Source of the DNA: Methylocystis sp. Sn-Cys
GTDB taxonomy: Bacteria > Pseudomonadota > Alphaproteobacteria > Rhizobiales > Beijerinckiaceae
Direction: 5' to 3'
DNA length: 64,000 nucleotides
Assembly: GCF_016745395.1 (NCBI RefSeq)
Contig: NZ_JAERVJ010000002.1
Coordinates: 124,001 to 188,000 of the forward strand
Position 1 is the first letter of the stretch. Every line of letters starts with the position of its first letter. The notes under the pieces were generated by a model, which was given only the letters and a program-made list of their open reading frames with translations, was not told the DNA's origin and searched no databases. A program made the translations under genes and the position numbers. Positions 17,601 through 25,765 of the stretch are shown piece by piece.

Positions 17601-17754
17601 GATGCCGAAGCCGAACGCGGCCAGGAACGGCCTCGTGCGCGATCCATGCGCCCATGGCCGCGTCGGCGTCGACAGAGGGGTCAAGCTTCGACAGGAGCAT
17701 CGGGCGCAGCCAGGCTCGTATTGTCGGTGTTTGCTTATTCCGCGTAGATGACAA
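14680..17754 (-). CDS. P-type cation ATPase, SERCA-like sites with N-terminal HMA_2 domain
   Basis: The 1024-residue membrane pump has an HMA_2-like domain (about 45-100, VPGRVRLRHPSLLG), then the P-type core: TGEAHP in the A domain, the phosphorylated Asp in DKTGTLTQ, and GDGVNDGPALRAADVG in the P domain. The transport helices carry PEGLP (M4), NASE (M5) and NLATD (M6), which match the SERCA Ca-binding residues E309, N768/E771 and N796/T799/D800. There is no CPC, so it is not a P1B heavy-metal pump. I infer Ca2+ (or Mn2+) export. The divergent metK overlaps its 3' end by 11 bases. Confidence 0.88.
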   Translation of the reverse strand: MSSTRNKQTPTIRAWLRPMLLSKLDPSVDADAAMGAWIAHEAVPGRVRLRHPSLLGRDEERLQIEKALRRVPGVGSVKTNGLTGSALIAFHPPATAQSLSRALDAAAREAEACAPPPGTTAAASPKSLSEDADACHAEPLDALLARLGALPAVGLSAKEAAARIAKWGRNELRPAERRSAAAIFAEQMASLPVALLAVSAALSLATGGIADAVMIAAVVVVNASIATVTEREADRTVLGMIAEKRQVATVIRDGVRQSIDPAALTVGDILVIERGASVPADARLIESDDLSVNEAPLTGEAHPAAKDALALLPVKTLISDRRNMVFRGTAVTGGSGAAIVTAIGARTEIGRVQELIGAARPPETPIQRELGEVGRELVIINGLICASVFALGAYHGHPLVRTLRSAISLAVAAIPEGLPAVATTTLAIGVQDMRKRKVLVRKIDAVETLGAVEVVGLDKTGTLTQNRMAVEALHLDGAMLDLQGDRLLKDGEETDGALRELARRLFEVATLCSDAVAFRAVDGVTFDGTPTEIALLAAGVALGADPVDLRQSTTAMTSAARGEGRKRISTLHETRDGARLLCVKGDPAEVLARCAWRRRSDGVAPLDDDARAAALKANERMAGGALRVLGVAYREDGGDPRDERDLVWLGLAGIANPIRASVRPALKQLHRAGVRTVMITGDQSATAFAIARNLDLNDGGELRVLEAGQIANMPPELLEALATQPHVFARVSPVDKLNIVKALQAGGHIVAMTGDGVNDGPALRAADVGIAMGGEGADVARQVADIVLATDDMDGIVEAIRLGRATYANIRKVLRYLVSTNASETIAMLGAALVDAREPLTPMQLLWLNLATDALPALALGLEPPEAEVLDQPPHDPGAPIMGANDFRRVLREGAVIGTAALLGYYSAGGSNGHARASTITFHGLTFAQLLHAIACRSETRGLSAEIRRQPNLRLYGGVGVSLLAQCAAQFLPPTRRLLGLAPLGPGDILRIGAIAISSALANDFLGYLVERAAARHEEESHVG

Positions 17755-18249
17755 ATAGGCGCCGCGTGCTCCTGCGCCGACGCGTTTCTCGCGAGGCCTA
17801 TTTAGCGCGTCGAGCGACCGGGCCGTTTAGACGGAGCGCGACGCGCCTCGGATCGACTCATGGGCGGCGCGAAATCGCCCGGCGGATCAAAATGACCGGC
17901 TCGCGCTTTCTCCAAAATGATGCGACAATTAGGCGCGTCTTTGGGCTAGGATGCTGGGCACATGTTCATTCGAGAGGAAATTTCTTACGCAATTATGCTC
18001 TCCGTTCTCGTTGCGGCGTTCATAATCGCCCTGCAACTTGTTTCCGGTTGAGCGATGCTTTCTGCGCGTCTCTGTGCGGCCGGTGATTGTGCGCGCGCCA
18101 CAGCGATGCAGAGCGGCCCGGAGATTCTTTCCACAAACGACATCTGAGCTTTGGCTTCTCGACAAGCCTTCGCCCAAGGGGCGAAGTGATTATTCGCGCG
18201 TGGAGCCAAACCCCGCCCGGAATGGTTAGCCGGTCCGCGGTTGGCGGCA
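17755..18249. other. intergenic region without a recognisable large gene
   Basis: Between the P-type ATPase start and the monooxygenase stop I see no protein that I can recognise. Longer open frames here are low-complexity Arg-rich translations. The only plausible gene is a 29-codon frame at 17962-18051. The promoter of the ATPase-metK operon should lie near 17760-17900. Confidence 0.5.
17962..18051 (+). CDS. candidate 29-residue single-pass membrane peptide
   Basis: The frame encodes a 29-residue peptide: a short charged start MFIREEISYA, then a hydrophobic stretch IMLSVLVAAFIIALQLVSG long enough to span the membrane. The amino-acid make-up is that of a real transmembrane helix rather than of the Arg-rich random frames around it. 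The ribosome site is weak. It may be a small membrane protein, or chance. Confidence 0.35.
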   Translation: MFIREEISYAIMLSVLVAAFIIALQLVSG

Positions 18250-18552
18250 TCAGACTTCCCGAGGATTTCTTGCCTCGAAAGCCGTGAAGGCCCGCTCGAT
18301 CAGGCCCTGGTCCCGGCAAACAGCGCGCCAGGGGGCGATGTGGGGCGCTTGCAGATGGCGCGCCAGGGACTCCGCGTCGGGCCATTTTTCCGAAAATCGG
18401 ATCAGGCCCGGCTCGAAAATATCTTCGGCCGCATCATAGGCGATACAGCCGTCGCGCCGCCGTGTCGCCTCAACAAGGTCGCGCAAATGCGGCAGGACGT
18501 CGGCCATGTTCTGCGGCGGAAATCGCAGGATGCCGGTGACCATTACAATCAT
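18250..18552 (-). CDS. antibiotic biosynthesis monooxygenase (ABM) domain protein
   Basis: The 100-residue protein is a typical single ABM domain: MIVMVTGILRFPPQNMADVL, RRDGCIAYDAAEDIFEPGLIRFSEKWPD and LARHLQAPHI. These ferredoxin-like dimers act as cofactor-free oxygenases or as quinol/heme-interacting proteins. GGAGGA before the ATG at 18552 fixes the start and excludes a longer frame to 18684. The specific role is unknown. Confidence 0.85.
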   Translation of the reverse strand: MIVMVTGILRFPPQNMADVLPHLRDLVEATRRRDGCIAYDAAEDIFEPGLIRFSEKWPDAESLARHLQAPHIAPWRAVCRDQGLIERAFTAFEARNPREV

Positions 18553-18605
18553 GCTTTCCTCCGTAAATGCAGCATTTGCACGCGGTAAGTTGGGAGAGCG
18601 GCCGC

Positions 18606-18704
18606 ATGGCTGAGGTCTATACCAAAGAAGCGGACCGCATCCGGCTCGCGAAGCAGGCGATGAGCAGGCTGGAGAGGGGCTCAAAACGCAACGCCATGTG
18701 TTAG
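18606..18704 (+). CDS. candidate 32-residue basic peptide
   Basis: A GGGAGAG site sits a few bases before an ATG that opens a 32-residue frame, MAEVYTKEADRIRLAKQAMS and a basic tail ending in NAMC. The charge pattern is helical and amphipathic. It lies between the divergent ABM gene and the AT-rich gene at 18745. I do not recognise a family, and it could be a truncated remnant. Confidence 0.35.
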   Translation: MAEVYTKEADRIRLAKQAMSRLERGSKRNAMC

Positions 18705-18744
18705 CCTATTTGCTATCGGGGACTTTTCAGGGAGCATTTCGGTT

Positions 18745-19494
18745 ATGGAACTCGATTCCAAGCAAGTCGCCGACTACTCTGAGCGTATAGAAGAAAAAAA
18801 TATGGGGATCAAAATTGATTTCAGTGCCATCACAAATTTAACCGGCTTGGTATCGGCATTAGCGCTATCTGTTTCAATATCATTCGAGGTTGGTTATTTC
18901 TATGGAATTGATATAAATATGTTTACATTATTTGCATTTAGTGAGCATGTATTATTTACACTTGAGGCAATTCCATTTGCTTTTGCGTTTTTTCTAGCTA
19001 CTATTCCGAATATCATATTTCCGCATCGCTGGTTTGCGCAGAGGTTGCTTCGTGGCAGCGCAAGTGTGTTTGGCGTTCGTCGCGAACTATATGGTTCATT
19101 CGTAGTCATGTTTGTTGTCTGTTTAGTATATATTTGGTTTATATTATATTTTCTACCAAATATACTATTATTGACATTGTTTATGATAGCGTATCCTGTT
19201 GTATCTGCTGTGCTTTATTTTCGTATAAGAAAAGACTACAGACATGTCGCGTTTCTATCTCTCTCGTATGGATTTGTTGTTGTGGTGTCTTTCTTGCTCG
19301 GGCACATGATTGCCAGATCTTATGTGTCAGATGGTGGCGTGCTTCATACTATCACGCTAAAAGGGCTCGACGACGTCTCAGGCAGAATAATTCGTTCCGG
19401 AGATAAAGGGGTTTTATTTTTTGATAACTCGTCGAGACATATCAATTTCCTGAAATGGGAAAACATCGAAAAGATAAGCACCAAAATCGATTGA
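18745..19494 (+). CDS. AT-rich multi-pass membrane protein, probably acquired
   Basis: The 249-residue protein has about five hydrophobic segments (near 36-55, 62-90, 113-138, 140-158 and 166-190) and a soluble C-terminal part (about 195-249) with LHTITLKGLDDVSGRIIRSG, a small beta-like domain. Its codons are strongly A/T-rich (ATA, TTA, AAA) against the GC-rich codons of all neighbours, which points to recent transfer. It lies on the 3' side of tRNA-Leu. No family recognised. ATG 18745 is taken as start, but MGIKIDFSAI at residue 20 is possible. Confidence 0.7.
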   Translation: MELDSKQVADYSERIEEKNMGIKIDFSAITNLTGLVSALALSVSISFEVGYFYGIDINMFTLFAFSEHVLFTLEAIPFAFAFFLATIPNIIFPHRWFAQRLLRGSASVFGVRRELYGSFVVMFVVCLVYIWFILYFLPNILLLTLFMIAYPVVSAVLYFRIRKDYRHVAFLSLSYGFVVVVSFLLGHMIARSYVSDGGVLHTITLKGLDDVSGRIIRSGDKGVLFFDNSSRHINFLKWENIEKISTKID

Positions 19495-19588
19495 TCATTT
19501 TCGGGCGCTCGGGAAAAGATCAACGGAAGGGCGCTTGCCGCTTGCCGCAGCATCTAAAACCCTCTTTGGGCCAAACCCTGAACATCTA

Positions 19589-19616
19589 TTCCCGCACCCT
19601 TGAATCCGGTGCGGGA
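19589..19616 (+). terminator. hairpin after the AT-rich gene
   Basis: TTCCCGCACC and GGTGCGGGAA form a 10-bp perfect stem with a short loop. No long T run follows, so termination is plausible but not certain. It lies between the AT-rich gene and the tRNA-Leu gene, which points the other way, so it may serve either. Confidence 0.45.
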
Positions 19617-19660
19617 ATCAGGCTTGAAAAGCCTTTAAAATCAGTCGCTTCGTTTTGGAT

Positions 19661-19745
19661 TGGTGCCCCTGGCCGGAGTCGAACCAGCACTCCTTGCGGA
19701 ACTCGATTTTGAGTCGAGCGCGTCTACCAATTCCGCCACAGGGGC
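19661..19745 (-). tRNA. tRNA-Leu(CAA)
   Basis: The minus strand folds as an 85-nt class II tRNA that includes an encoded CCA end. The acceptor stem is GCCCCTG/CAGGGGC-like, the anticodon stem is CTCGA/TCGAG with loop CTCAAAA (anticodon CAA, reading UUG), and the long variable arm is typical of tRNA-Leu. The T-loop is GGTTCGACTCC. Open frames overlapping it are artefacts. Confidence 0.95.
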
Positions 19746-19903
19746 CCGTCGCGGCCGGTTGTGAATCGACCCAGCGAGCGGCGCGGATATTAGCGAGGCG
19801 CCGCGCTGCGTCAACCCGGCGCTCTCCTTCTTTGGCCAAAGTTTTCGTGCTAAGCGCTGCCGGCAGGCGTAAGACGGCCTTCGGCCCGACCTCACGAGGC
19901 AAA

Positions 19904-20482
19904 ATGAAAAAGCTTTACGACTGGACAATGTCGCTGGCCGCCAGCAAGCACGCGCCCTTTGCGCTGGGGGCGATCGCCTTTGCGGAAAGCTCTTTCTTCC
20001 CGGTGCCGCCGGATGTCATCCTCGTGCCGATGACCCTCGCCGAGCCTAAGAAGGCCTGGTATTTCGCCTTGCTCTGCACCATCGCCTCGGTCGCGGGCGG
20101 GGCGCTCGGCTACGCTTTCGGCGCGCTCTTCTACGACACCATCGGCCTGTGGCTCATCAATCTCTATGGCTACACCGAGAAGATGGAGAGCCTGCGCGCC
20201 TTTTACGCCCAGTGGGGGGCGATCTTCATTCTGGTGAAGGGCCTGACGCCCATTCCCTACAAGCTGGTGACGATCGTCTCGGGGCTGCTCGCCTATAATT
20301 TCCCGCTGTTCATCGGATTGTCGCTCATCACCCGCGGCGCGCGGTTTTTCATTCTGGCGGCGGCGATCAACCATTTCGGCGACGCCATCCGCGCGAAGCT
20401 CGAGAGCCACTTCGGCCTTTTCGTCAGTGTGATGGCGGCGATCGTCGTCGGCGGCTTCGCCCTCGCGGCGAAGATGTTTTGA
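19904..20482 (+). CDS. DedA/YqaA family membrane protein
   Basis: The 192-residue protein belongs to the small YqaA-type DedA group: an AFAESSFFPVPPDVILVPM loop, a GALGYAFGALFYD helix, GLTPIPYKLVTIVSGL, and a final helix (about 170-190). The PPDVILVP and TPIPYK re-entrant motifs are the functional marks of the VTT/SNARE-associated fold, linked to lipid scrambling or carrier recycling. GAGG precedes the ATG at 19904. Flanked by tRNA-Leu and a repeat. Confidence 0.88.
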   Translation: MKKLYDWTMSLAASKHAPFALGAIAFAESSFFPVPPDVILVPMTLAEPKKAWYFALLCTIASVAGGALGYAFGALFYDTIGLWLINLYGYTEKMESLRAFYAQWGAIFILVKGLTPIPYKLVTIVSGLLAYNFPLFIGLSLITRGARFFILAAAINHFGDAIRAKLESHFGLFVSVMAAIVVGGFALAAKMF

Positions 20483-20503
20483 TTTTTCTGGTTCGCGCCC
20501 CGA

Positions 20504-20601
20504 GCCCCTCACCTGACCTCTCCCCGCAAGCGGGGAGAGGAATTAGAACGGCGCCGGCGCGGCTCCTCTCCCCGCGCGCGGGGAGAGGCTGGGTGAGGGG
20601 C
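20504..20601. repeat. long inverted repeat (family C, copy 2)
   Basis: GCCCCTCACCTGACCTCTCC on the left and GAGAGGCTGGGTGAGGGGC on the right enclose two inner CTCCCCGC...GCGGGGAG hairpins. The structure is like that of 2632-2757. It lies between the DedA-type gene and the DsbB-like gene and may end transcription of the first. Confidence 0.75.
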
Positions 20602-20617
20602 CAGGGGATTGTCCCGA

Positions 20618-21124
20618 ATGAACCTCGATAGAAGACAGGCTCTGGCCGCAGTCATTTTCGCCGCCTCCGTCGCAACCATCGGCGGCGCGTGGCTTTACGA
20701 ATCCCTCGGCTATCTGCCCTGCGAGCTTTGCTACAAGGAGCGCATTCCCTATTACGCGGCCTTTGCGCTGGCGCCGCTGGCGGGCTTCGCCGCGCGGGCG
20801 GGCAGGGCGGGGCTTGCGCGCGGCGCCTTTCTGCTGCTCGCCTTGCTCTTTGCCGGCGACGCCGCGCTTTCGATCTACCACTCCGGCGTCGAGTGGAAGA
20901 TTTTTGCCGGTCCTTCGGATTGCTCCGGCGCGGTTAATCAAGCGGGCTCCATGGCGGATTTCATGAAGCAGCTTCAGACCGTGAAGGTCGTGCGCTGCGA
21001 CGAGCCCTCGCTCTATGTGCTGGGGCTGACGCTGGCGAATTGGAATGTGCTGGTTACCGCGGCGCTGGCGGCAGCGGCGGCCTTCGCCGCTTGGGCGAAA
21101 CGCACGCCCGCGACCAAGGTGTGA
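20618..21124 (+). CDS. DsbB-like disulfide bond formation protein
   Basis: The 168-residue protein has four hydrophobic segments and the DsbB periplasmic-loop pattern: the first Cys pair in LPCELCYKERIPYY and a later pair, C in PSDCSG and C in VVRCDEPS. The family re-oxidises DsbA by passing electrons to quinone, so it acts at the inner membrane. ATG 20618 is taken; a TTG 9 bases upstream is possible. No dsbA is adjacent. Confidence 0.87.
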   Translation: MNLDRRQALAAVIFAASVATIGGAWLYESLGYLPCELCYKERIPYYAAFALAPLAGFAARAGRAGLARGAFLLLALLFAGDAALSIYHSGVEWKIFAGPSDCSGAVNQAGSMADFMKQLQTVKVVRCDEPSLYVLGLTLANWNVLVTAALAAAAAFAAWAKRTPATKV

Positions 21125-21196
21125 CTTTAGTTCCAGCCTTCTGACGGGCTTCGCCTTACACCGGCCTCGATAGCAATCGAACCGGGAGGCGTTCCC

Positions 21197-21730
21197 ATGA
21201 AAAAATTGACATTCCTGCAAATCGTCGCGGCGACAGGCCTGTGGCTATCCGCCAGCGTCCCCGCTCAAGCGGCGGGCCTCGATGATGGGCAGATTTTAGG
21301 GATCTACATCCAGGTCAACAGCTTCGACATCGAGTCCGCGTTGCTCGCGCGCGCTCAGGGGGCGTCGGCCGCGCTCCGCAAGCTTGCCGCTCATGTTGCC
21401 GCGGACCATATCGGCGTACGCAAAGCCGCTTATGATCTCGCCCAAAAATGCGGTGTCACCCCCACGACGCCGGCTGAGCGCGTTGCGGCGGCGAGCGATC
21501 ATGCGGCGGCGATGCAGAGACTCGCGGCGCTGCAAGGCGCTGAATTCGACAAGGCCTATTTGCGCCATGAAGAGGCCTTTCACGCAGGCGCCATCGACGC
21601 GGCAAAAAAGCTGCTCGAGCCGGCGGCGAGCTGTGCGGAGCTGCGCGCCCATCTGCACGAAATTTTGCCGGCCTTCGAGGGGCATCTTTCGCAAACGCGC
21701 GCGATGGCGCGTGAATTTGGCGCCCGCTAA
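21197..21730 (+). CDS. DUF4142 periplasmic protein (ferritin-like fold)
   Basis: The 177-residue product has a signal peptide (residues 1-25, ending AQAA) and the DUF4142 helical bundle pattern: DDGQILGIYIQVNSFDIESA, LAAHVAADHIGVRKAAYDLA and QGAEFDKAYLRHEEAFH. The family is predicted ferritin-like and lies in the periplasm or envelope; its role is unknown. GGGAGG lies 9 bases before the ATG. It is transcribed with, or just ahead of, the Crp/Fnr gene 37 bases later. Confidence 0.85.
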   Translation: MKKLTFLQIVAATGLWLSASVPAQAAGLDDGQILGIYIQVNSFDIESALLARAQGASAALRKLAAHVAADHIGVRKAAYDLAQKCGVTPTTPAERVAAASDHAAAMQRLAALQGAEFDKAYLRHEEAFHAGAIDAAKKLLEPAASCAELRAHLHEILPAFEGHLSQTRAMAREFGAR

Positions 21731-21767
21731 ACGGGCCGCTGCAGAGAGCCGAAGGGGACCCGCAATC

Positions 21768-22490
21768 ATGTGTGAAAGAAGGTCGTTCGCCGCTGTGTCG
21801 ACGCGAGAGTCCGAAGCCGACTATGATCGGCGGATGACTTTTCCTTCCCTTCGGCTCTTTCCATCGCTCGGCGAATTATCCGCCGAAGGACGCAAGCTCT
21901 TGGGCGCGTCGGTGCGCCATATCTCCTGCGCTGGCGGCGCACAGCTTGTCGCCCGCGGCGATATGGTGGCGGGCGCCTATCTGGTCGAGCGCGGCGCGCT
22001 GCGGATCTATTACGTCAACGCGGAAGGCCGGGAGGGGACGCTGTATTGGGTGGACCCCGGCCAATCCTGCATATTGGCGATCAGTTGCGTGTTCTCGCGT
22101 CATCCCTATCCGGCCTGGGTGGAGAGTGAAGGGGAGACGGAAATCAGCATCGTCCCCGGCGACGTCTATCGCCGCCTCTTGACGCTCGAACCGGCCGTTC
22201 AAGCATTTACATTCGACGCTCTCTCCAGCCGCATTGTCGAGCTGATGGCGCTGATGGAAGAGACGGCGTCGCAGGGTGTGGAAGCCCGCGTCGCCGCCTT
22301 CCTCCTGCGTCGTTCGAAAGGCGAAGCCAATGTCGAGGTGACTCAAGAGCAGGTCGCGCGTCATCTTTCGACCTCGAGAGAGGTTGTGTCGCGGGTTCTG
22401 CGGGGGCTGGCCGCGCGCGGATTGGTCGAGACGATGCAGGGCCGTATAACGCTCCTCGATCTCGATGGTTTGCAGAGTTTAACGAGCTGA
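21768..22490 (+). CDS. Crp/Fnr family transcriptional regulator
   Basis: The protein of about 240 residues has a cyclic-nucleotide-binding-type beta barrel (GAYLVERGALRIYYVNAEGRE, then GTLYWVDPGQSCILA) and a C-terminal winged helix with EVTQEQVARHLSTSREVVSRVLRGL, the DNA-recognition helix. Fnr-type Fe-S cysteines are not arranged in the N-terminus. Regulators of this kind often sense redox or nitric oxide signals; the ligand here is unknown. Start ATG 21768 is favoured by GAAGGGG upstream; ATG 21834 is an alternative. Confidence 0.85.
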   Translation: MCERRSFAAVSTRESEADYDRRMTFPSLRLFPSLGELSAEGRKLLGASVRHISCAGGAQLVARGDMVAGAYLVERGALRIYYVNAEGREGTLYWVDPGQSCILAISCVFSRHPYPAWVESEGETEISIVPGDVYRRLLTLEPAVQAFTFDALSSRIVELMALMEETASQGVEARVAAFLLRRSKGEANVEVTQEQVARHLSTSREVVSRVLRGLAARGLVETMQGRITLLDLDGLQSLTS

Positions 22491-22504
22491 TCCGGGGCCG
22501 CGGT

Positions 22505-23137
22505 TCATCCGATGATTCGCGCGCTGCGCGGCCAGCTCCTGTCGTTCTTCGCCGCGCTGACGATGGCCTCTGCGATCTTCCCGCCGCCGATGGACGAGGG
22601 CTCGATCGAACCGGCGTAATCTGTGGGCGCACTGCAGATGAGACGCAGGTCGAGGATGGTCAGCCCATGCTCGACGCCGATGCGGATGATCGCGTCGTTG
22701 AAAGGCGTCAGCGCGATCTCGGCGATGCGCTGAAACGCCGGCTCGGTAAAATTGCCGGAATAGACGGTGCAGATCGTCGTGTGGCGGTCGATCTGCAGGC
22801 AAGGGCGCAGCATGTCGCGATAGGCGGCCTCGAAACGGCGCGCCGCGGCGCCGATCAACTCGATGGCCTCGGCGCTGGTCGTCACCGGCGCGCCCAGAAT
22901 ATCGGCCTGCTGCAAGACGTCATTGCCGCCGATGCTCAGAATGAGGCGGTCGGCGTCGGCCGGAAGCCGCGCGAGCTGCGCGGCCACATCGGCCATCGTC
23001 GCGCCGTCGACGGCGGCGAGCGTCGCGCGCCACCCGATAGGGATGCGCTTCCTCACCTGAGAAATCACCGCCGGCGCGCCGGCCGTATAGGCGCCGTTGT
23101 CGAAGATCGAGTCGCCGAGAAGAACGAGATGCGACAT
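22505..23137 (-). CDS. SGNH/GDSL-type hydrolase
   Basis: The 210-residue protein shows block I GDSIFDNG (catalytic Ser near residue 9) and block III SIGGNDVLQQ, both of the SGNH fold. The catalytic Asp/His block near the C-terminus is not clear: DLRLICSAPTDYAGSIEPSS has an Asp but no good DxxH. No signal peptide, so cytoplasmic. The start ATG 23137 is 17 bases after the rlmN stop; these two genes are likely one operon. Confidence 0.8.
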   Translation of the reverse strand: MSHLVLLGDSIFDNGAYTAGAPAVISQVRKRIPIGWRATLAAVDGATMADVAAQLARLPADADRLILSIGGNDVLQQADILGAPVTTSAEAIELIGAAARRFEAAYRDMLRPCLQIDRHTTICTVYSGNFTEPAFQRIAEIALTPFNDAIIRIGVEHGLTILDLRLICSAPTDYAGSIEPSSIGGGKIAEAIVSAAKNDRSWPRSARIIG

Positions 23138-23154
23138 GCGATCCGCCGCCGTGG

Positions 23155-24336
23155 TTACTCCGCCGCCTCCTGCGCCGCCAGCCGCGCCCTTGCGCGCAGC
23201 TTCTCCGTCTCGCTCTTCAACTGGCCGCAGGCGGCGAGAATGTCGCGGCCGCGCGGCGTGCGCACGGGGCTGGCGTAGCCAGCATTGAAGACGATGTCCG
23301 AGAAGCGCTCGATCGTCTCCCAATCGGAGCATTCATATGGCGCGCCCGGCCAGGGATTGAAGGGTATGAGATTGATCTTGGCCGGAACGCCCTTCAAGAG
23401 CCGCACCAGCTCGCGCGCTTCCGCCGGGCTGTCGTTGACGCCCTTCAGCATCACATATTCGAAGGTGATGCGCCTGGCGTTGCTGACGCCGGGATAGTCG
23501 CGGCAGGCCTGCAGCAGCTCCTTGATCGGATATTTTTTGTTGATCGGCACGAGCACATTACGCAGATCGTCACGAACCGCGTGCAGCGATATGGCCAGCG
23601 CCGGGCCGCAATCGGCGCCGAGCCGCTCGATCTGCGGCACGACGCCCGAGGTCGAGACGGTGATGCGGCGCTTGCTGAGCGAGAGCCCGTCGCCGTCCGC
23701 CATCACGTCGATCGCGGCCATGACATTGTCGATATTGTAGAGCGGCTCGCCCATCCCCATGAAGACGATATTGGAGACCGCGCGCACGCCTTCGCCCATG
23801 GGAACGAGGCCGTCGGTCGGGCGCTCGCGGTCGGGGAAATCGCCGAGCCGCTGGCGCGCGACGAGAAGCTGGCCGACGATCTCCGCGGTCGTCAGATTAC
23901 GCACGAGCTTTTGCGTGCCGGTGTGGCAGAAGCTGCAATTGAGCGTGCAGCCGACTTGGGAGGAAACGCAAAGCGTGCCCCGGTCGCTCTCGGGGATATA
24001 GACGCACTCGACTTCCGCGCCCTTGTCGAGCGCGTCGACAGGCTGCATCCGCAGCAGCCATTTGCGCGTGCCGTCGACCGAAATCTGCTCCTCGACGATC
24101 TGCGGCAGGCGCAGCTCGAAGGCGGCGTCGAGCGTCTGGCGCAGGGTCTTGGAGACGTTCAGCATCTCGCCGAAGTCCCGCGCCCCGCGGAAATAGACCC
24201 AGTGCCAGATTTGCGAGACGCGCATGCGGATTTCGCGCTCGGGCAGGCCCAGCGCGCGCAGGGCGTCGCCGATTTCGGCGCGCGTCATGCCGGCAAGCGA
24301 GGGCTTTTCGGCGACGATGGTCTGTGAGAAAGTCAT
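23155..24336 (-). CDS. rlmN: dual-specificity rRNA/tRNA adenine C2 methyltransferase
   Basis: RlmN is a radical-SAM enzyme that methylates C2 of A2503 in 23S rRNA and A37 in some tRNAs. The 393-residue protein has the CxxxCxxC cluster motif with C130, C134 and C137 ([12 protein letters not shown]), the thiyl-forming C123 in TLCVSSQ, and the second catalytic Cys C370 in ILAACGQL. The motif [10 protein letters not shown] and an [12 protein letters not shown] segment complete the family pattern. Its start overlaps, in antiparallel sense, the 5' end of the glycosyltransferase frame. Confidence 0.95.
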   Translation of the reverse strand: MTFSQTIVAEKPSLAGMTRAEIGDALRALGLPEREIRMRVSQIWHWVYFRGARDFGEMLNVSKTLRQTLDAAFELRLPQIVEEQISVDGTRKWLLRMQPVDALDKGAEVECVYIPESDRGTLCVSSQVGCTLNCSFCHTGTQKLVRNLTTAEIVGQLLVARQRLGDFPDRERPTDGLVPMGEGVRAVSNIVFMGMGEPLYNIDNVMAAIDVMADGDGLSLSKRRITVSTSGVVPQIERLGADCGPALAISLHAVRDDLRNVLVPINKKYPIKELLQACRDYPGVSNARRITFEYVMLKGVNDSPAEARELVRLLKGVPAKINLIPFNPWPGAPYECSDWETIERFSDIVFNAGYASPVRTPRGRDILAACGQLKSETEKLRARARLAAQEAAE

Positions 24337-25765
24337 TTTCTACCTTTGGCTGGCCCCGCTTGTCGAGCTCGGGCGGCCGGCATTTCAAGTTTCCAATCTT
24401 CCAGATGCGCTTTTTTGGGCGATTTATCCAGAGAAAGAAAAGGCCGCCACTCTGTCTCCCCGAAAAATCCTGATCGCGACATTTGGTTCGCTCGGCGATC
24501 TGCATCCCTTTGTCGCGCTTGCGCATGCCCTGGCGCGCGAGGGCTTCGCGCCGGTCATCGCGACCAGCGCGGCCTATGCCGATTATATCCAGGGCGAGGG
24601 GATCGCCTTCGCGCCCATCCGGCCCGACGCCGACGATCTGACGGCTCGGCTCGGCATGGATATGGGCGAGATTGCCCGCAAAATGTCGGAGGACGACAAG
24701 TTCCTGTTCGACTCGCTGATTTTCCCGCATCTTCGGGAGAGCTACGAGGATCTCCTCCTGGCGAGCGAGGGCGCCGTCGCGGTTGTCTCGCACAGCCTCG
24801 CCTTCGCCGCGCGGATTGCGGCGGAGCGGCGCGGCCTGCCGCTCGTCACGGCGCTGCTCTCGCCGATGATGCTCTATTCGGCTTATGATCCGCCGCTCGG
24901 CTCGCGTATGCCGCTGCGCAGCGCCCCGGCCTGGCCGATCGAGATTGTCTATAACCGCTTCCTGCTCTGGTCGCTTTCCCACGCCATCGCGCTTTGGGCC
25001 GAGCCCTTGCGCCGGTTGCGTCGGGACGTCGGGCTCGACCCGCGCTATGGGCTCGATCTGCTGCTCGGCGTGAAATCCAGCGACGCTGTCGTCGGCCTGT
25101 TCAGTCCGCTGCTGGCGCCGCCGCAGCCCGATCACGGGCGGCGGACCTTGATTGCCGGGCATACGTTCCATGACCGCTATCTCGAAGGCGGGCGGCTGTC
25201 GCCGGCGCTTGCCGCGTTTCTCGACGCTGGCGAAGCGCCGATTGTTTTCACGCTGGGGAGCTTCGTCGTTCGGGCGCGATGCGACTTCTATCGCGATTGC
25301 ATCGACGCCGCCCGCCGGCTCGGGCGGCGCGCCGTGCTGCTCGCGCATGAGGACGACGTCGCGGAGCTTGCCGGCGATCTGGGCGCGGATATTCACGTCT
25401 CCTCCTATGCGCCGCATTCGCTGGTCTTCCCGCGGGCGCGCGCGGTCGTCCACCATGGCGGCATCGGCACGACAGGGCAGGCGCTGCGCGCCGGACGGCC
25501 GCAGTTGGTGACGCCGTTTCTCGGCGACCAGTTCGACAATGCCGAGCGGCTGCAAAGGCTCGGCGTCGCCCGCGTGCTGGACGGCAAGACGGCGACGGCG
25601 CAGGCGTTGTATGAAGAGCTCGCGGCCTTCGATGCGGGCTATGAGGCTCGGGCCTCCGCCATGGCCGAGGAGGCCAGGCGCGAGGACGGGGCGGCGCTGG
25701 CGGCGCTGCGGATCGCAGCGCTTATCGCCCAGCGCACGTTGGCGCAGGAGGAGGCATTGGCATGA
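24317..25765 (+). CDS. GT1-type glycosyltransferase (UGT/rhamnosyltransferase-like)
   Basis: The protein has the two-Rossmann layout of GT1: [20 protein letters not shown] at the N-domain and [30 protein letters not shown], then [12 protein letters not shown], at the C-domain (nucleotide-sugar-binding). UDP- or TDP-sugar transfer to a lipid or natural product is likely; the acceptor is unknown. The start is unsure: ATG 24317 lies inside the antisense rlmN start, and the first homologous residues come about 45 codons later, where the only start-like codon is a CTG at 24452. The stop overlaps the next ATG (ATGA). Confidence 0.82.
   Translation: MVCEKVIFYLWLAPLVELGRPAFQVSNLPDALFWAIYPEKEKAATLSPRKILIATFGSLGDLHPFVALAHALAREGFAPVIATSAAYADYIQGEGIAFAPIRPDADDLTARLGMDMGEIARKMSEDDKFLFDSLIFPHLRESYEDLLLASEGAVAVVSHSLAFAARIAAERRGLPLVTALLSPMMLYSAYDPPLGSRMPLRSAPAWPIEIVYNRFLLWSLSHAIALWAEPLRRLRRDVGLDPRYGLDLLLGVKSSDAVVGLFSPLLAPPQPDHGRRTLIAGHTFHDRYLEGGRLSPALAAFLDAGEAPIVFTLGSFVVRARCDFYRDCIDAARRLGRRAVLLAHEDDVAELAGDLGADIHVSSYAPHSLVFPRARAVVHHGGIGTTGQALRAGRPQLVTPFLGDQFDNAERLQRLGVARVLDGKTATAQALYEELAAFDAGYEARASAMAEEARREDGAALAALRIAALIAQRTLAQEEALA

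Noticed and set aside
19618-19902. Short frames reading through the tRNA-Leu locus
   Set aside because: They are translations of the tRNA and its flanks; the cloverleaf explains the conserved sequence.
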